Positions 8,581 through 17,040 of a stretch of 64,000 bases of DNA are shown here, in pieces. Below the pieces are notes generated by a model. It ran no database searches. It saw only the letters and a program-made list of their open reading frames with translations, and had not been told where the DNA came from. How positions within the stretch are numbered: position 1 is the first letter of the stretch; every line of letters starts with the position of its first letter. Position numbers and translations under genes: made by a program. The DNA is from Symbiodinium natans. Lineage: Eukaryota > Sar > Dinophyceae > Suessiales > Symbiodiniaceae. Location of the stretch: assembly GCA_905221605.1 (NCBI GenBank), contig CAJNDS010000302.1:290342-354341 (forward strand). Reading direction: 5' to 3'.

Positions 8581-9085
8581 AAAGGTTTAGAGCTTAGTAG
8601 GGTCGAGGGTTTAGGGTCTGGGGCATAGTGGTTGAGGGTTTAGGGGCTTATGGGTTGAGGTTTGAGGGTTGAGGGTTTCGGGTTTAATTAGGGTTTAGGG
8701 TTAGTGGTTCAGGGTTTAGGGGCTTATGGGTTTAGGGTTGAGGGTTTAGGGTTAGTGGTTTAAGGTTTAGGCGCTTATGGGTTTAGGTTTGAGGGTTGAG
8801 GGTTGAGGGTTTGGGGTTTAATTAGGGTTTCGTCAACCCTAAACCCTAATTAAGCCCGAAACCCTGTAAACCCTAAACCCGAAAACCGTAAACCCTAAAC
8901 CCTAAAGCCAACCCGCCCTAAACCCTAAACCCTAAACCCTAGACCCTAAACCCTAAACCCTAAACCCTAGACCCTAGACCCTAGACCCTAGACCCTAGAC
9001 CCTAGACCCTAGACCCTAGACCCTAAACCCTAAACCCTAAACCCTAAACCCTAATTAAACCCTAAACCCTAAACCCTAAACCGCA
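8581..9085. repeat. Mixed TTTAGGG / TTGAGGG / CCCTAGA arrays
   Basis: Plus-strand TTTAGGG and TTGAGGG variants (8,581-8,830) switch to CCCTAAA orientation (8,836 on), including a pure run of CCCTAGA (8,934-9,018). The orientation switch gives a large imperfect inverted repeat. Confidence 0.9.
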
Positions 9086-9233
9086 CTGCAGGCTGGATGT
9101 GAAGATGAAGCCCGAGGTGCTGCAGAGGCTTGCAGGGTTTTGGGGTTTTGTTGACAGAGACTGCAGCAAGAGGCAGCACAAGAAACATGAAGAAGTGCAG
9201 CAGCTGTGTTTGCTGCAGCGAAGTAGATAACTC

Positions 9234-9761
9234 GTGCAGAAGACTGCAATGATGAGCAGTGGCCACGATGCAGCCATGGAGACAGACGACGGCTTCGTCA
9301 TGGTCGAAGCTGCAGATGATGATAGAGACCTGCAAGTCCCTGCAGACCATGGAGATGCTGCAGACTGTGAGTACTGTGAAGGTGCTGCACAGTTGGTCTT
9401 TCTGGAGATACCAGGACCTGCTGAGCCAGATGGTCTGGTGATGCTGAAGGTCTGCTGCAGACATGCTGCCAGTTACTTGTTGCTGCAGCAAGATGGAGCA
9501 GAGCGGCTGGCACGAAGAGCAGATGCAGTGATGGTTTTGGGCGCAGACTCAGCTGCCCCTTCCTGCAGCACGGAGGCGAATCTGCAGAGTCCTTGCTGCC
9601 AGATGTGTAGTGAGGAGGCGGCAGCCAAACTTGAAGCCACTGTGCAGTCTTGTGATGGTTTCTCTTATGTTCGCAGAGTGTGCTGGGATCATGCAGCATG
9701 CTTGTGTGTGGAGATGCAGACTCGCAGCTTGAAGCTGCAGGCAGTGAAGCGATTGTGTTAA
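9234..9761 (+). CDS. Small Cys-rich protein with an internal repeat
   Basis: Open frame of 175 codons. Two similar units are visible: CEYCEGAAQL ... VCCRHAASYL at about residues 45-85, and CQMCSEEAAAKLE ... VCWDHAACL at about 121-160. Each has C-x2-C, a spacer of about 25 residues and C-x-x-H-A, a likely zinc-binding pair. The N-terminus is acidic. TGCAG density is one per 33 bp. An in-frame start at 9,249 is equally possible. The frame stops just before AT-rich DNA. No family recognised. Confidence 0.5.
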   Translation: MQKTAMMSSGHDAAMETDDGFVMVEAADDDRDLQVPADHGDAADCEYCEGAAQLVFLEIPGPAEPDGLVMLKVCCRHAASYLLLQQDGAERLARRADAVMVLGADSAAPSCSTEANLQSPCCQMCSEEAAAKLEATVQSCDGFSYVRRVCWDHAACLCVEMQTRSLKLQAVKRLC

Positions 9762-10033
9762 AGAACTGCAGTGAAACTTCTGTTCTGGCAGTGGTAACTG
9801 AGAAAAGAGTAGATCGCTGCCAGCAAGCGATGTGTGGCAGGTGCTTGGAGCAGCACCTGCTTCGCAGCAGGCAGGAGAGGTGGTGCTTTCTGAAAGTGAA
9901 GAGGAGCAGACCGAAGACTGCAGACTTGTTCTGTCCGCCAAGGCCCGTTTTTTTTTTAAATAGAGCTGTGACAGCAAGCATGCTTTCCGTATATGGCCTC
10001 CCTTGATTAAAGAAGAAAACCTAGCTTTCTGAC

Positions 10034-10990
10034 GGGCAGAGCCCGTAAGGGGTAGCTTAGGAAAGAATGAAAACTTCTCTCCTCCAGTAAGCAATCACAT
10101 AAGAAATCTTAGCTTTCTGAAGCGGCTCAGCTTCCAGAAAACTCAAGGCCCGCCTTCCTTAAAGCTTTTCCTTTCAAGCTTCGGCCTCTTGAAAGACTAC
10201 AGGCCCAGGCCTCCCCGCCAGGGCCTCCCATAATTCTGGTCCCATTTTATAAATGTGGTGTTGCCTCTGCCGGGCAGAGCCCGTAAGGGGTAGCTTAGGA
10301 AAGAATGAAAACTTCTCTCCTCCAGTAAGCAATCACATAAGAAATCTTAGCTTTCTGAAGGGGCTCAGCTTCCAGAAAACTCAAGGCCCGCCTTCCTTAA
10401 AGCTTTTCCTTTCAAGCTTCGGCCTCTTGAAAGACTGCAGGCCCAGGCCTCCCCGCCAGGGCCTCCCATAATTCTGGTCCCATTTTATAAATGTGGTGTT
10501 GCCTCTGCCGGGCAGAGCCCGTAAGGGGTAGCTTAGGAAAGAATGAAAACTTCTCTCCTCCAGTAAGCAATCACATAAGAAATCTTAGCTTTCTGAAGGG
10601 GCTCAAATTCCAGAAAACTCAAGGCCCGGCTTCCTTAAAGCTTTTCCTTTCAAGCTTCGGCCTCTTGAAAGACTGCAGGCCCAGGCCTCCCCGCCAGGGC
10701 CTCCCATAATTCTGGTCCCATTTTATAAATGTGGTGTTGCCTCTGCCGGGCAGAGCCCGTAAGGGGTAGCTTAGGAAAGAATGAAAACTTCTCTCCTCCA
10801 GTAAGCAATCACATAAGAAATCTTAGCTTTCTGAAGGGGCTCAGGTTCCAGAAAACTCAAGGCCCGGCTTCCTTAAAGCTTTTCCTTTGAAGCTTCAGCC
10901 TCTTGAAAGACTACAGGCCCAGGCCTCCCCGCCAGGGCCAGGGCCTGCCATAATTCTGGCTCCATTTATAAATGTGGTATAATAGGATCA
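10034..10990. repeat. 4 x 238 bp tandem repeat
   Basis: Four head-to-tail copies starting at 10,034, 10,272, 10,510 and 10,748 with GGGCAGAGCCCGTAAGGGG. Copies differ by a few bases; the last has an extra 'agggcc'. Each unit has a 72-codon open frame starting MWCCLCRAEPVRG, kept in copies 2 and 3 but not selected by anything visible, so it is treated as incidental. TGCAG is nearly absent here, so the array interrupts the TGCAG-rich block. Confidence 0.95.
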
Positions 10991-11107
10991 CAATTATGGA
11001 AAGCTTGCTTGCTGTCGGACTTATTTAAAACACAAACTCTGTTTTTCTCCTGAAGAGGTGCAGGAAGCTGAAGACAAGCAGGCGAAGCTGCAGAAGCAAA
11101 GTACTCT

Positions 11108-11800
11108 AGGTAGCTTTTTCAAGGTGAAGGCTGCAGCACCACCGACAATGCTGCAGCCTTGTCAGTGCAGTGCCAGGGACACAGGTGCAGCCTCTTTTTT
11201 TTTGCTCTAGCCCCTGAAGTGTGGCCCCCGAAGTGAAGCTTCCTGCAGTACCTCCCTGCAGATCCCGTGCAGCCTGCAGCAGAGCCAGCGACACAGGTGC
11301 AGCCTTTTTTTGCTGTAGCCCCTGCAGTGTGGCCCCCGAAGTGAAGCTTCCTGCAGGACCTCCCTGCAGATCCGGTGCAGCCTGCAGCAGAGCCAGCGAC
11401 ACAGGTGCAGCCTTTTTTTGCTGTAGCCCCTGCAGTGTGGCACCCGAAGTGAAGCTTCCTGCAGGACCTCCCTGCAGATCCGGTGCAGCCTGCAGCAGAG
11501 CCAGCGACACAGGTGCAGCCTTTTTTTGCTGTAGCCCCTGCAGTGTGGCCCCCGAAGTGAAGCTTCCTGCAGGACCTCCCTGCAGATCCGGTGCAGCCTG
11601 AGCCTGCAGTAGAGCCAGAGACATAGGTGCAGCCTCTTTTTGCTGTAGCCCCTGAAGTGCAGCCCCTGAAGTGAAAGCTTCCTCCTGCAGCAGAGCCAGA
11701 GAAACAGGTGCAGCCTCTTTTTGCTGTAGCCCCTGAAGTGTAGCCCCTGAAGTGAAAGCTTCCTCCTGCAGCAGAGCCAGGGCGAGAGGTGCAGGCTTAG
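11108..11800. repeat. 108 bp and 81 bp tandem repeats
   Basis: Units begin at 11,221, 11,329, 11,437 and 11,545 with GTGGCCCCCGAAGTGAAGCT, a 108 bp (36-codon) period. At 11,641-11,800 a shortened 81 bp version takes over. Both strands stay open because the period is a multiple of three: plus gives VAPEVKLPAGPPCRSG, minus gives LLQEEAFTSGATLQGLQQK. TGCAG is frequent. It may be a repetitive exon, but no start or end could be supported. Confidence 0.85.
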
Positions 11801-12037
11801 CAGATGTTTCACATCGATCCAAACTTTCCTGCAGAAGCAAAAAAAAGCTCTCCGAAAGGCTGAGTTTCAAAATTTTGCAACCCTCCCAAAAAAAAATTCT
11901 TTAAATGTGGGGGGTTATCTCCAGCCGAAATCCACCCTAATGGAAAGTAGTCTTCCGGCGGGCTTCCGGGGAAAAAAAAATTCTTTAAATCTGGGGGGTT
12001 TAATTAAACAGGTGCTGGGATTAGGGTTTAGGGTTCC

Positions 12038-12146
12038 CCTACTACCGCCCTCCATACTCATCCCCCTAGGTTCCCCCCTTAAGTCACCTTAACTAGGCAT
12101 CATGGGGGGGGAGGAACCCAGGGGGGGTTCGTATAGAGGGTGGTAG
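12038..12146. mobile_element. Family E inverted-repeat element
   Basis: Left end CTACTACCGCCCTCCATACT and right end GTATAGAGGGTGGTAG are imperfect inverted repeats extending about 40 bp each, through CCCCTAGGTTCCCCCC and its partner. It abuts the family A copy at 12,147 with no spacer. Only one copy was found in the window. Confidence 0.7.
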
Positions 12147-12266
12147 TACAAGGAGGGGCCCCCCTGGTTATAAGTAGAGTTACAAGAACCCTAAATTCGG
12201 TCACAAGGATCCTAAATTAGGTCATAAGAACTACAGTTCATATAGTAAGGGGGCCTCTCCTTGTAG
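12147..12266. mobile_element. Family A inverted-repeat element, copy 1
   Basis: Starts TACAAGGAGGGGCCCCCC and ends GGGGGCCTCTCCTTGTAG, near-perfect inverted ends. The interior 'ttataagtagagttacaag' and 'ggatcctaaattaggt' is shared with 14,561-14,661 (inverted), 14,666-14,795 and 21,350-21,469. Ends read GTAC...GTAG with the neighbouring base, supplying intron-like termini in both orientations. Confidence 0.85.
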
Positions 12267-12429
12267 GGAAGCCCATGGTCAGAAGATGGAAGCGCGTTGT
12301 GAAAACAAGGGCTCGCCAACTCCAAAGCTACAGCTTGCTGACTCCGAAGCCCGAAGCCCCTAAACCCTAAACCCTTTTGCCACTGGACTGAGGGTCTAAA
12401 CCCTAAACCCTAAACCCTGAACCCTGGAC

Positions 12430-12544
12430 CCTGGGCCCCTTGCTGTGCCTCCTTGCCCTCTAAGGTGGGCTCCGCTTCCTTCTCTGCTTCCTTTGCTGCT
12501 TCCTTCTCCGCTTCCTTCTCCTCTGCAGCAGATTCTGCCGCCAC
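12430..12544 (-). CDS. Exon of a Lys/Glu/Ala-rich protein
   Basis: After a CCTGTTCAG acceptor the minus strand reads 38 codons of strongly charged sequence, with KEAEKEAAKEAEKEA at its centre, then a GTCCAG donor that runs into TTTAGGG repeats. Such a composition is unlikely by chance and its antisense (Ser/Phe/Ala) is a typical shadow, so strand is reasonably secure. Neighbouring exons were not joined to it. Probably part of a charged, helical protein. Confidence 0.55.
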
Positions 12545-12551
12545 CTGAACA

Positions 12552-13035
12552 GGGTTTAGGGGTTTAGGTTTTAGGGGTTTAGGGTTTAGGGGTTTAGGGG
12601 TAAGGGGTTTAGGGGTTTATGGGGGTTTATAGGGGTTTATAGGGGTTTATAAGGGTTTATAGGGGTTTATAGGGGTTTAGGGGTTTAGGGCAAAGTTTAG
12701 GGGTTTAGGGGTTTAGGGGTTTAGGGTCGCTTCCGTGGCAATGGGACATGGTTGTTCTTCCCTTTTCACTAAATAAATGCATGGTGTGATGGCTTTGGGG
12801 GGGCTAAGGGATGGAAACCAGTGCCTCACCGTTCTGGGATTTAGGGTTTAGGGTTTCGGGTTTTGGGTTTAGGGTCTAGGGTTTAGGGTTTAGGACACTT
12901 CCATCGCAGAAGCAGGCTGTCAGGGGGGGCAACGTGTAGGGGTCTTCAGGGTAGCCCGCAGTCATGCCAAGAACTATTTGGTGACTGAAGTTGGGCATTC
13001 CATAACCCTAAGCCCTAAGCCCTAAACCCTAAACC
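12552..13035. repeat. TTTAGGGG and TTTATAGGGG arrays with two islands
   Basis: 12,552-12,730 is tandem TTTAGGGG with a subarray of TTTATAGGGG. Blocks at 12,838-12,895 and 13,005-13,035 follow. The island 12,899-13,000 reads on minus as a likely exon (GMTAGYPEDPYTLPPLTACF) after a CCCAACTTCAG acceptor, but its phase did not match the exons at 13,132-13,755. Confidence 0.7.
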
Positions 13036-13131
13036 GCCGCACAGATGTTCGTACTCATATACACACGTGTATAAAGGCCATCACAGGAGCACTCTGACAG
13101 TCTCAGATTTAGGGCACTCGTATGCAAGTAC

Positions 13132-13755
13132 CTTGGAGGCAAAATGATCCCTAAACTTGAAGGCAAGATGATCCCTAAATATGATCCACATGTACCCCGC
13201 ATCTAAAACTACGGTCCCTTTTGTGGGGGTCGTTCTTTCAAGGGTGCCGATCTAGGACCCTAAAAAAAGGGGCAGAGAACTATCCCACATCCTCTACCAC
13301 TTGGTCCCAAAGTAATATCGGTGCCTTAATAATTGGATTTGTGTTTGTGTTTTTATTTTTTATTTTATTTATATTTATGTATTATTATTTTTATTATTAT
13401 TATTATTTATTTTTTTTTTTTTTTTGGGGGGGGGGGTTCTTCCAGTATATTTCTAAAGGAGCCCATAAGGGAATGCCATTAGAAATTTGGGATGTTCTCC
13501 CTTGTACTAACCATCCTTAATAGGGATTCTAAATAAGGAGTGCTATCATCACCTCTTAAAGACTGTACTAGTATAGGGGGGACACATCCCAAGGAATACC
13601 AGTAGTAATTATCCCGAAACCCTAAACCTTAAACCCTAAACCCCAAACCCTAAACCCTAAACCCCAAACCCTAAACCCTGAAGAAAAGTCTCGTGGGGCG
13701 CCTTTCGCCGGGGCAGCTTGAACCTGAAGGTCAAGGGGAAGCCGGCTGGGTCATC
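13132..13755 (-). CDS. Two exons of a minus-strand gene, tentative
   Basis: Exon 13,755-13,677 reads DDPAGFPLTFRFKLPRRK and ends with one spare base before a GTTTAGGG donor made by the telomere-type array. Exon 13,202-13,132 starts with two bases that complete the codon, then AGYMWIIFRDHLAF and a near copy FRDHFASK before GTACTTGC. The phase match supports the join. The intron (13,203-13,676) holds TTTAGGG-type repeat, a family F fragment (13,510-13,590) and a T/G homopolymer tract. The second exon is also open on plus, with a repeated MIPK motif, so confidence is limited. No family recognised. Confidence 0.4.
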
Positions 13756-13818
13756 CTCGGCAGGCCAAAGGGTTTAGGGGTTTGGGGTTTAGGGTTTAGG
13801 GTTCAGGGTTCAGGGCGA
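13614..13818. repeat. CCCTAAA and TTTAGGG blocks flanking an exon
   Basis: CCCTAAA at 13,614-13,680 and TTTAGGG at 13,770-13,818, on either side of the exon at 13,677-13,755. Confidence 0.8.
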
Positions 13819-13976
13819 CTGGCCAGGTTGCCCTCCAAGCCTCTCTGAAAGAGATTCCCCAAAAAAGGGGGATGCTCTTTAACATCACCGAACCAGGGAA
13901 GATGTAAAGTGCCCCAAGGGATGGTCTAGGCTGTGCAGGGGCAGGTTTTGCGAAGGTTGCACTTTGAGTTCGGCCC

Positions 13977-14159
13977 CCTGGTTCTTAGCAGGGAATGAGG
14001 GAATGAGGGCCCTCTATTATACCCTTAAAGGGATGATTTGGGGTAACCCTAAACCCTAAACCCTAAACCCTAAACCCTAAACCCTAAACCCTAAACCCTA
14101 AACCCTAAACCCTAAACCCTAAACCTGCCTCATTCCCTCATTCCCTACTAAGAACCAGG
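13977..14159. mobile_element. Inverted-repeat element carrying a telomere-type array
   Basis: A 32 bp arm at 13,977-14,008 (CCTGGTTCTTAGCAGGGAAT then GAGGGAATGAGG) matches the reverse complement of 14,128-14,159 at 31 of 32 positions. Between them lie 36 bp of unique sequence and about twelve perfect CCCTAAA units (14,044-14,125). The telomere-type array is therefore cargo inside a short inverted-repeat element. No clear target-site duplication was seen. Confidence 0.85.
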
Positions 14160-14282
14160 CAGTCGGTCCCTCTTCTGGCATGGATCGCTTGCCTTCTCTT
14201 GTCCGCGCAATACAGGCTACCCCCGGTCGTCGGCAACAAAGGCCACCCCTCTGCTTGAGGCTTCACATGCTTGTGTGTTCTT

Positions 14283-14376
14283 ATGCCAAGCCCTAAACCC
14301 TGAACCCTAACCCTAAACCCTAAACCCTAAACCCTAAACCCTAAACCCTAAACCCTAAACCCTAAACCCTAAACCC
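14283..14376. repeat. CCCTAAA array
   Basis: About twelve CCCTAAA units. On the minus strand the following island (14,501-14,376) is open with GDTCGGPDDDLRGALNFPE and would use a family A-like CTCCTTGCAG as acceptor and GTTTAGG as donor, a possible exon. Confidence 0.85.
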
Positions 14377-14490
14377 AAGAATGGACGAGCCCCTCCATGA
14401 ATCTCTGGAAAGTTCAAGGCACCGCGAAGATCATCATCGGGCCCTCCACACGTGTCCCCGTGCTGTCGATGACGTGCGGATCCTGACATT

Positions 14491-14534
14491 TTCTGCAAGG
14501 AGGGGCCCCCTTACTATACTAGCTGTAGTTAAGG
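14491..14534. mobile_element. Truncated family A end
   Basis: CTGCAAGGAGGGGCCCCCTT followed by 'actatactagctgtagtt' matches one end of family A and is then cut off by a TTTAGGG block. Confidence 0.6.
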
Positions 14535-14560
14535 GGTTTAGGGTTTAGGGCTTCAGGGTG

Positions 14561-14661
14561 TACAAGGAGGGGCCCCCTTACTACTGACCTAATTTTGGAT
14601 CCTTGTGACCCAATTTCGGGTTTTTGTAACTCTACATATAACTAGGGGGGCCCTCCTTGTA
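14561..14661. mobile_element. Family A element, copy 2 (inverted)
   Basis: TACAAGGAGGGGCCCCCTTA to GGGCCCTCCTTGTA. The interior is the reverse complement of copies 1, 3 and 4, seen in 'ggatccttgtgacc'. It lies four bases from copy 3. Confidence 0.85.
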
Positions 14662-14665
14662 AGGG

Positions 14666-14795
14666 TACAAGGAGGGCCCCCCGCCCCCTAGTTATGAGCA
14701 GAGTTATAAGAGCCCTAAATTGGATGATAAGGATCCGAAATTAGGTTAGCAGTCCCTTAACTACAATAAATCTAGTAAGGGGGCCCCTCCTTGTA
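14666..14795. mobile_element. Family A element, copy 3
   Basis: TACAAGGAGGGCCCCCCGCC to GGGGGCCCCTCCTTGTA, same orientation as copies 1 and 4. Together with copy 2 it forms an inverted pair. Confidence 0.85.
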
Positions 14796-14816
14796 GGGCC
14801 CTTGAAAGGCAAGCCC

Positions 14817-14925
14817 TCAACTACCCCTTATATACCCTGTATACTATACAACCGAAGCCCATCCTTCGGAACCCTTTAAAGGAGGTAAGGGGCCACATGA
14901 AGGGCCCATGTAGCTACCCTTAGAC
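14817..14925. mobile_element. Family C element, copy 1
   Basis: Shares 'aaccctttaaaggaggtaag' and 'gggcccatg' words with 26,697-26,805, 28,675-28,790 and 29,384-29,512. On the minus strand the end reads GGGTAGCTACATGGGCCC, partly mirrored at the other end. Boundaries are approximate. Confidence 0.7.
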
Positions 14926-14932
14926 ATCCCTA

Positions 14933-15210
14933 AACCCTAAACCCTAAACCCTAAACCCTATTGGGAGCCCGGAGCCCTGTCAACCGGCCGGAACCCCACA
15001 AAAACCCCATGCAGATTCATACCTATGTACAACTAGACCCTGAATTGCTAAACCCTAGATGCCCTAAAACCGCTTCCAGCCTCATCTGCCCCCATAAACC
15101 CTAAAACCCTAAACCCCAAACCCTAAACCCTAAACCCTTTTTGCAACGGGCTTCGATACCTCGCCCGGCCAGGCTGAACCCTAAACCCTAAACCCTGAAC
15201 CCCAAACCCC
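14933..15210. repeat. Short CCCTAAA blocks
   Basis: Blocks at 14,933-14,962, 15,094-15,137 and 15,176-15,210 separated by short unique sequence with no supportable gene. Confidence 0.75.
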
Positions 15211-15212
15211 CC

Positions 15213-15722
15213 ATGGGCCGGTCCGGATCGAAGAAGGGCACCACGCCCTCCAACTCGGATGGATCCGACCAGCCGAGCCTCATTTTCAGGGCTTTCAGGT
15301 GTAGTTCCTTGAGGGGGTCCGCTACAGGGGGTCTAGCGTTCAGGGTTTTGCGGTTAGGCTTTAGGGTTCAGGACTTTTGGGTAAAGGCCGTTGTTGCAGA
15401 TTCTCTTGTGGCCTTCACAAACGGGGTCTTGGGGCAGTGCATTGCATTCTCTCCCCGCACGAAGATGCAGGTTCCCGAGTGCTGTGTTGTCTCGCCAATC
15501 CGAAAAAGCCTATCTTAAAATCCTAAAACCTTCCACCGACTACTATTTGCTTAAGAACTTCCCAAAACTGCACAATACCAATCCCTATATTTCCCTTATA
15601 AGGACGAAGACTTTTTTTGGGGGGTTCTTAAGCAAGTAGATCCCAAACTCCATGATCCAAGCGTCTCAGACATCAGTGCTTTCATCTTCCGGTCCACGAC
15701 CTACATGTTGATGGCATGTTGA
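15213..15722 (+). CDS. Tentative three-exon gene, strand unresolved
   Basis: Plus-strand model: exon 1 from ATG 15,213 to 15,298 (MGRSGSKKGTTPSNS, then AG/GTGTAG), exon 2 15,400-15,470 after TTGTTGCAG, exon 3 15,640-15,722 ending in TGA after a family D acceptor AGCAAGTAG. All phases match and give 79 residues. However, the minus strand of each exon is open and at least as protein-like: VVDRKMKALMSETLGSWSL in exon 3 and VRGENAMHCPKTPFVK in exon 2. The family D element (15,540-15,639) would be intronic either way. Confidence 0.3.
15540..15639. mobile_element. Family D element, copy 2
   Basis: TACTATTTGCTTAAGAACTT on the left and TTCTTAAGCAAGTAG on the right, good inverted repeats with a T/G homopolymer just inside the right end as in the copy at 28,235-28,378. 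Confidence 0.8.
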
Positions 15723-16388
15723 CACCGGTGTTGTGATCGTGCTTCTAAGCAAACCAGCTAGCAGAAACCTTGAAAGTACCTTGAGCATTGGACTGTGAGA
15801 ATAATATATAGCACGAAGTCAGAACGCAGAATCACACGCAACGAGAAAGCCTCAATCACCAGAAGGCTCACGCTCGGAGAACGCTTAAGACATCTCAGAA
15901 TGCCTTAACGAAAAATGTACTGGAGGTCATCCTCGATGCAGACACACGCCACGGCATGCAGCAAGCCCGAACCAACCCTGCACTCAAACTCATGGCGCAA
16001 CGCGTACCTGATGCGAAGAGATCGATGACCAGTCCCCTCGTTAACCCTTTGCCCCGGTTACGGGCTTAGGGTTTAGGGTTTAGAATGTTTAGAATTTCCC
16101 CCCCCCCCCCTCCCTCCAGAAAACATGAGCAAATAAAAATGACAAGTAGCCTCTCAGAGGTGCTTGCCACCCACAGAGTTGGACATGTTGCACAGGGGGA
16201 GGGTATAGAGCTCTGCCCTAAACCCTAAACCCTAAACCCTAAACCTTCTTTACAAACCGACCGGCTTCGGTGGGGGGTCAGCGAGGGAGCTCTGGCTCGA
16301 GCAAGGGTCTGACTTTGCAAGGCCTACGTGTTTTGCTCATAGGCGACTGAGAGGGGGCTTATAAAGACTACAGGGCTTTCAAGGGCTT
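15723..16388. other. Mostly non-coding, short telomere-type blocks
   Basis: Short TTTAGGG (16,060-16,085) and CCCTAAA (16,221-16,245) blocks, a C run at 16,095-16,110 and unique DNA. No gene supported. Confidence 0.5.
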
Positions 16389-16454
16389 TCAAGGGCTTGT
16401 AGAAGTTTCATAGGTTCTAGCGCATAAATATATACATATATATATATGTTTGTA

Positions 16455-16660
16455 TATATATATATATAACATGCAACTCGGAAAATAAACTACGGCCAAG
16501 AGGGTCACCATAGCTATGTCTATCAGCGCCACGGGCGCCTCGAAAAACATGTCCTTCTCCTCCCAGGACAAGGTGAACTCCTTGGTCTCTATACCTGCGC
16601 ATGGCTTGCTCGGGCTGGGGTTTGGGGCAGGGTTGAAGGTTTCCACGAAGTCCGAACGAC
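16455..16660 (-). CDS. Exon with a transmembrane segment
   Basis: Minus strand, open frame containing ETKEFTLSWEEKDMFFEAPV followed by a hydrophobic segment (ALIDIAMVTLLAVVYF) and then a GTTATATA donor leading into TATA repeats. The acidic cytosol-like part followed by one membrane helix suggests part of a membrane protein. The upstream end is not fixed; the frame continues past 16,646. It could be the 3' continuation of a gene related to the membrane protein at 17,041-19,242, but no splice join was found. Confidence 0.45.
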
Positions 16661-16689
16661 GGCGGCAGTGACTGCGACTGCTAGTACTA

Positions 16690-16800
16690 GTACGATTATT
16701 ATTATTATTGCTGTTGTTATTACTAATATTACAGCTACTTCTACCACCGCTACCACTACCACTACCACTGCTACTGCCACTGCCACGGCCACTGCCACGA
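16690..16800. repeat. Trinucleotide-rich microsatellite
   Basis: ATT repeats followed by CCACTG and CTGCCA repeats. Both strands are open by composition (poly-Thr/Ile on plus, Val/Ala on minus); neither is taken as a gene. Confidence 0.8.
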
Positions 16801-17040
16801 ATGCTACACTTTACTACACCTCCTACAACTACAACAGCTGCATTTACGCAGAAACCACATCAAGCTATGGCTCTAACAATGCGGGGTCTGCAGAGTCTGC
16901 ATCATGCGACTCCCTTGCAAAGAGTCTGCAACGGCAGAGTGCCATAATGCCATTGCAAATGGCCAGAAGATACATTACTAAGAACAAATTGTGCGGGACA
17001 TCTTGGGACGCTCACTGCTATCCCTTCGGAGCATCGGCAG

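Larger units (their letters stand above)
6250..8584 (+). other. TGCAG-saturated segment
   Basis: The pentamer TGCAG is extremely frequent on the plus strand. In 7,261-8,584 I counted about 70 occurrences, one per 19 bp. They precede, fill and follow the open reading frame at 7,532-8,284 and occur in all three frames of it. The reverse complement outside palindromic CTGCAG is rare. The same bias, weaker, continues at 9,085-9,790 (about 21 in 700 bp) and 11,040-11,830, with telomere-type arrays in between. It is not a simple CAG or tandem repeat because spacing varies from 5 to about 60 bp. Confidence 0.9.

Noticed and set aside
10253-10709. Two 72-codon frames in the 238 bp array
   Set aside because: Present because the units are near identical; lost in the other copies, with no sign of selection.
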